From: Cochliopodium minus
Lineage: Eukaryota > Discosea > Himatismenida > Cochliopodiidae
DNA: 48,534 nt
Direction: 5' to 3'
NCBI GenBank assembly: GCA_024220525.1
Contig: JAMYWO010000199.1
Coordinates: 1-48,534, forward strand
In this document: positions 44,187-48,534 of the stretch, piece after piece
Position numbering within the stretch: the stretch's first letter is position 1
Layout of the letters: the number at the start of each line of letters is the position of its first letter
Notes under the pieces: generated by a model
What the model saw: only the letters and a program-made list of their open reading frames with translations
Databases searched by the model: none
Told to the model about the DNA's origin: nothing
Translations under genes and position numbers: made by a program

Positions 44187-45088
44187 GAAAGGAAGTCTTG
44201 TACAACTTTGAGGAAAAGATCAACTTCTCTGTATTTCCTATGTTACAAGGAGGACCACACAACCACACCATCGCAGGAATTTCAGGTAAAAAAAAATTTT
44301 TTTATTTTTTATTTTTTTTATTTTTTAAATTTATTTATATTTTTTAGTTTGTCTTCATTTGGCAAAGACAGAAGAGTTCAAAGCTTACCAAAAACAAGTT
44401 TTGGAAAACTCCAGAACATTGGCAGAGTTGATGATCAAGAAGGGTTACAAGCTCGTTTCTGACGGTACTGACAACCATCTTTTCTTGTTGAATCTCTCAC
44501 CTGCAGGAACTGATGGTGCTAGAGTAGAGAAAGGTACGCAAAAATTTTTTTTTTTTTTTGGTGTTTTCATTTTTTTTTAAATCATATATATTCTTTAATC
44601 ATTTTTTATTTTAATATTTTTGATTTCAATATTTTTTATTTATTTTTCAAAAGTCAAATGAAAATTCCATTTTAATTCAATTTTATTTCTTTTCAAGAAT
44701 TATTTTGTTCTTAATTTTGTTTAATTTTAATTCATTTCATTAAACTTTTTTTTATTTGCACACAGTCCTCGAAAAAGCAAGTATCACACTCAACAAAAAC
44801 TCAGTTCCAGGAGACACCAAACCATTCACACCAAGTGGTGTCAGAATCGGAACCCCAGCGCTCACCTCCAGAGGATTCCTCCCTAAAGACTTTTCTGTCG
44901 TTGCAGAGTTTCTTGACAGAGGCATCCAAATTGCAAAGAAGATTGGAGAAGTTGGAGAGAACAACAAGTCTCTTAACACTTATGTCTCTTATCTTCATTC
45001 TCAAAAGTTCCCTGAGTTGGAAAAACTTAGAAGTGAGGTTAATGAGTTTTCTAATCAATTTCCTATGCCTGGCAGAGATATCAATTGA
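44187..45088 (+). CDS. Serine hydroxymethyltransferase, C-terminal part only
   Basis: Exons 44187-44285, 44348-44533 and 44766-45088 give about 202 residues to a TGA. The first reads [18 protein letters not shown] and [14 protein letters not shown], the strongly conserved region after the PLP lysine of SHMT; later [11 protein letters not shown] and the terminal block [17 protein letters not shown] follow, as in eukaryotic SHMT. The enzyme transfers a one-carbon unit between serine and tetrahydrofolate. The N-terminal half with the PLP lysine (expected about 60 residues earlier) is not in the window. The visible exon starts in phase 1, while the preceding NT-C2 exon ends in phase 0, so a natural fusion transcript would be out of frame. 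This is a fragment by position, not by visible decay. Confidence 0.93.
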
Positions 45089-45273
45089 AATTCCTTTGAT
45101 GAAATTTGAAAAAAGATTAAATATTATTAATATTATTAAATATTTTTAATTCACAGTCAAAATAAGAAAAAAAAAAAATTTTGTTTTGCCTGTAAACATT
45201 ATTAATAAAGAAGGTAGAACAATCATTCAAAACTATTGTTCATTCTTTCCAAATAAATAAATAAAAATAAAAA

Positions 45274-48200
45274 ATGGATGATTATATAGAGGCTGGACAT
45301 ATTTATCAAAAGGAGAATATTCGTAATCCAAATAATGATCAATTTAATTTAATTGATGAAGAGAATATAATCTACTCCGTAAAGAATAAAGATTTATATC
45401 TTGATGGAAAAGAGGATATGGAATCAGAAAATAATATCGCACATCAAAATGGAGGAGATGTAATAATTGAGAATAACAATAATATATCAAAACCAGAAAA
45501 TATCAGCAAAGATATCAGCATAATTCAATCAGAAAATAAGCTACATTCAAAAGAAGAGAATGAAAATGCTGAATTTGATCCTCAAGAAAAGTTTTTGGTG
45601 TGGTATGAGGATCTTGATCAGAATATATATGAGAAATTGAAATTGGATTTGGAAAGGGAGGAACAGATAGATGGGAAGAAGATCTATCACTTCAAAGATA
45701 ATAATATAACAAGGTAAAATAAAATAATGAATAAAAAATAAAAAGGAATTAAGAAATCTGAAATATAAAAAGATACATAGGTGAATTGAAGGGAAACAAA
45801 GCAAATGGTAAATTTTGAAAATCGAATTATTAAAATTTTTTTTATAATTTAATAAATATTAAATCTTTTTATTGAAGGATTCGGAAAATTGTATCACTCA
45901 AACGGAAACATTTCTGTAATTTTTTAATTTTTCAATTTTAAAGTGCTTTTTATCCATTAAATATAAAGTATGAGGGAAATTTTAGAAACATGGACAAACA
46001 CGGAAAAGGTAAAGAGTATTCCTTCTCGGGAGATTTGGCTTATGAGGGATTATTTTTGAAGGGAGTCTATTCAGGTCAAGGAGTTCAATTCTTTAAAGAT
46101 ATAAAGCCTGTATGCATAAAAAAACTATTGAATGAAATTTAATTGATTTTTTTTTTAAAAGCCAAGAAGAAAGTATGCAGGTGGATTTTTGAAAAATCAT
46201 TATTCTGGTCATGGACAAGAATTTCATGAGTCAACAGGAAAATCAAGGAGAAAAGGTATTTCATCTGACAAATATTTTTTTCAATTTTAAGATGGAATAA
46301 TTTTTTTAACATTTTACTTCCAAAATTAAAACTTTAAATTTCCTTTAGGGTATTATGAAAATGGAATTTTGGAAGGAGAAGGATACAGCTTTTATGAATC
46401 TGGTGAAAGAGAGTACGAGGGGACTTTTAAAGGAGGAATTTTTGAAGGGTTTGGAGTTTATTATCACTTGAACGGGAAAATAAGCTACAAAGGTGAGTTT
46501 TTTGATGGGAAAATGAATGGAAATGGTATTCTCTATAGTGAAAATGAAGAAAAGTTGAAACAAGGATTTTTTAAAGATAATAACTTTGTTCATGGGTAAA
46601 AAAAATAATAATAAAAATTGAAATTTTTTTGTTTATCAAAAATAATTAATCAATTTATTAAATAAGGGTTGTTTTCGAAAAAGGAAAAGTAAAGGAACGA
46701 ACCAAAGTGAGTCTTAGAATAGAAAAGACGAACCAAGATAAAGATATCAAGAGCTATTGGGTTGGTAAAATGGACAAAAAAGTGATTTTCGAGGAAGAAG
46801 TGTGGAGATCAATTGTAATGTGCGTCATTGGAGGAAAAGACGTCGGAAAAGTAAAATAAAAAAATAATTTTATTAAAAAAACAAACAAATATTTCAATTT
46901 ATTTTTTTAAAAAGAGTACTTTCGTATCAAAATTTAGTGGAAGAAAACACAATGACAACATAACGGGAATGAAAATCAAAGAGTGGATCGAAAAATCACA
47001 GAAACTCCGAGTTCAAATTTATGATTTCCCCGGCCAGAACAGAGCTCATTCTACCGTTTATCCTTTGTTCATGAAGAAAAACTGTGTGTACGTGCTGGTG
47101 GTAGATTTTTTCAAAGAGAAGCCATTTCATGATAACCACACAGAATTCTGGTTACATTTCATCTATGCCATAGCAGGGAATATCAGGCTTTTTATTTATG
47201 CTTCTAAATGTGATTCGGGGTCTTTCAAACAAAAACTCAGCGACTTCAAGTTGGATGTCATCAATGTTATCAACCGAAACAAGTTTATTTTTGATTTTAA
47301 TGTCGAAGAGGATATTTTCTACCATTTGGATTCTTTCAGGAAAGATTTCATTTCCAAGTTTAACGGCATTGATGGATCGGAGGGTCTTGGTGTCTATAGA
47401 AACAAATTCAACAAGTTTCATTATGACATTTCCAAAATTTTGTTCAATCACATTGACAAGAAATTCATTTTCGTTGAAGAAGTTCTTAAAGAATACAATG
47501 AACAATCTCAATTACTTTTTAATGAACAAGGTTAAAAATTTTGTATCTCAAAATTTTTATTTTTATTAATTTTTAACTAATTTTTTCAATCAATTTTTTT
47601 TAATTTCATTAATTTTTTTTATTTTTTTATTTTTATTATTAATTAATTTAATTTTTTTTTAATTTTTTTTTAATTTTTTTATTATTAATTAATTTATTTA
47701 TAATTTTTTTTAAAAAGTTACTTCACAGGAAATAATAACTTGTCTTACTGATTTATCAACCGAATTCAACATAATCTACCAAAACGATCATGATCAGCTC
47801 TCTACATTTGTCATTTTGGATCTCATGTGGGTCAGTTCAGTTTTGGAGATATCAATGGACTTTGGTGAGAAAAAACCATCTTTTGTTTTTCCCTTGAATA
47901 ATCTTTGGATTTTGATCCGCGAAAAAACTCTCAACAACATTGTACCAGATGGAGACAATACTGTTGTTTGTCTACAAGTAAGTTGAATCTTTCATTTGTT
48001 TTTAAAGAAATTTTTTTTTTTTTTTATATTTTATTTTTGTTATTTTTTATTTTTTATTTTTGTTTTTATTTTTTTATTTTTATTATTTTATTTATTATTA
48101 TAGGGATTGTTGATTGGAACAGGAACTCTTTTATTGATGGAATTTGTATGGAACAAGCATGAGTCCTTGAATGGTTTAATTTTTAATTTTTAATTTCTTT

Positions 48201-48393
48201 CGTTTAATTAATTTATTTTTAAAAAAAAAATAAGCGAAATATATGTATCCTTCTTTGTTTAGAAAAAGAAACCAAGCAAAGCCTTTGATAGATGTCCAAC
48301 AGTCCACTTTCTCCAAATCTTTTGGACAAGACTTTAGTATGGAAAATTTTTGTTTTGTAGAAAGACAATACTACATCAACTTCAAAACTCCTG
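45274..48393 (+). CDS. MORN-Roc-COR (ROCO-type GTPase) protein, 3' end beyond the window
   Basis: Eleven exons (45274-45713, 45773-45807, 45878-45915, 45969-46109, 46162-46255, 46349-46595, 46667-46850, 46915-47530, 47718-47977, 48104-48173, 48235-48393) give 761 residues, open at the window end. Residues 1-145 are polar and disordered. About 147-370 hold seven or eight MORN repeats (YIGELKGNKANGFGKLYH; YEGTFKGGIFEGFGVYYHL; YKGEFFDGKMNGNGILY). About 425-600 form a Roc GTPase: P-loop GGKDVGKST split by an intron at GK|ST, switch II DFPGQ, and ASKCDSGS in place of the NKxD-type G4. After about 610 comes COR-like sequence (ILDLMWVSSVLEI; MYPSLFRKR). ROCO GTPases dimerise through COR and often carry a kinase; whether one follows here cannot be seen. 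MORN repeats suggest membrane or phosphoinositide contact. Confidence 0.87.
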
Positions 48394-48475
48394 GTAAATT
48401 TTTATTTTTTATTTTTTGTTACTAATATTTTTTTATTTTATTTTTTATTTTTATGTTTTTTTTTATTTTTTATTT

Positions 48476-48512
<37 letters not shown>

Positions 48513-48534
48513 ATTTTTTATTTTTTATTTTTTA
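48394..48534. repeat. (ATTTTTT)n intron tract at the window end
   Basis: Starts with the donor GTAAAT of the ROCO-type gene and soon becomes near-pure ATTTTTT/ATTTTT repeat that runs off the window, as on the left side. Confidence 0.85.

Noticed and set aside
44017-44211. Phe/Leu-rich open frame
   Set aside because: It is the translation of the ATTTTT repeat.
43773-44285. A natural NT-C2/SHMT fusion protein
   Set aside because: The intron phases disagree (0 against 1), and SHMT would lack its PLP lysine region, so a functional fusion is unlikely.
1-48534. tRNA, rRNA or snRNA genes
   Set aside because: I saw no GC-richer cloverleaf-like stretches or conserved rRNA segments. Weakly structured RNAs cannot be excluded by eye.

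Overview
The window is nuclear DNA of an AT-rich, intron-dense unicellular eukaryote. It carries 17 protein-coding genes that I am confident of, plus two doubtful small ORFs. Most genes are cut by short GT-AG introns, mostly 50-300 bp and about 100 in total; many consist of ATTTTT/ATTTTTT-type low-complexity DNA. TAA and TGA stops are used in the standard code, and start codons sit behind A-rich leaders. The gene set (TMEM181-like protein, Roc-COR protein, class II cAMP phosphodiesterase, sphingosine-1-phosphate lyase, RhoGAP with cyclic-nucleotide-binding modules) fits a free-living amoeboid or flagellate protist such as an amoebozoan, heterolobosean or anaeramoebid. I cannot place it further. 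Exon chains were joined by hand from splice sites; where both ends are visible, the exon lengths sum to a multiple of three.

Layout. 0-1.3 kb: 3' part of a coiled-coil gene. 1.8-4.8 kb: TMEM181-like multi-pass membrane protein. 5.1-6.9 kb: PARP-type zinc finger plus SAP protein. 7.3-8.9 kb: RMND1/Sif (DUF155) protein. 9.3-14.1 kb: eIF3c in 13 exons. 14.2-14.7 kb: universal stress protein. 14.8-16.6 kb (minus): alpha/beta hydrolase of the ABHD1/3-YheT family whose 5' end is not found. 16.8-17.4 kb: two small tail-to-tail single-TM ORFs. 17.7-22.7 kb: a five-domain signalling protein (RhoGAP, cNMP-binding, GRAM, SH3, cNMP-binding). 22.9-27.7 kb (minus): three tandem paralogues of an unrecognised secreted, cysteine-rich two-domain family. 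28.4-29.7 kb: PQQ-type beta-propeller protein with a Q/N-rich insert. 29.8-34.1 kb: PhyH dioxygenase fused to a TPR-like region, with a 229-bp tandem repeat in one intron. 34.7-36.7 kb: membrane-anchored class II cyclic-nucleotide phosphodiesterase. 36.9-39.8 kb (minus): sphingosine-1-phosphate lyase. 40.2-40.6 kb (minus): ribosomal protein uS19/RPS15. 41.1-42.2 kb: tRNA-dihydrouridine synthase DUS4. 42.4-44.0 kb: NT-C2 protein lacking a 3' end. 44.2-45.1 kb: serine hydroxymethyltransferase lacking its 5' half. 45.3 kb to the end: MORN-Roc-COR protein, cut by the window edge.

Most neighbours are unrelated housekeeping or signalling genes and do not form a pathway. The most notable items are the secreted tandem family with shared upstream motifs, the RhoGAP-cNMP-GRAM-SH3-cNMP protein with degenerate active and ligand-binding sites, the PhyH-TPR fusion with its intronic tandem repeat, and two places (16.5-17.7 kb and 44.0-44.2 kb) where gene ends are missing. 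At 44.0-44.2 kb the missing ends meet at a hexanucleotide tract, which suggests assembly collapse. Both window ends lie inside the same kind of low-complexity intron, so the window is probably a contig broken by these tracts.
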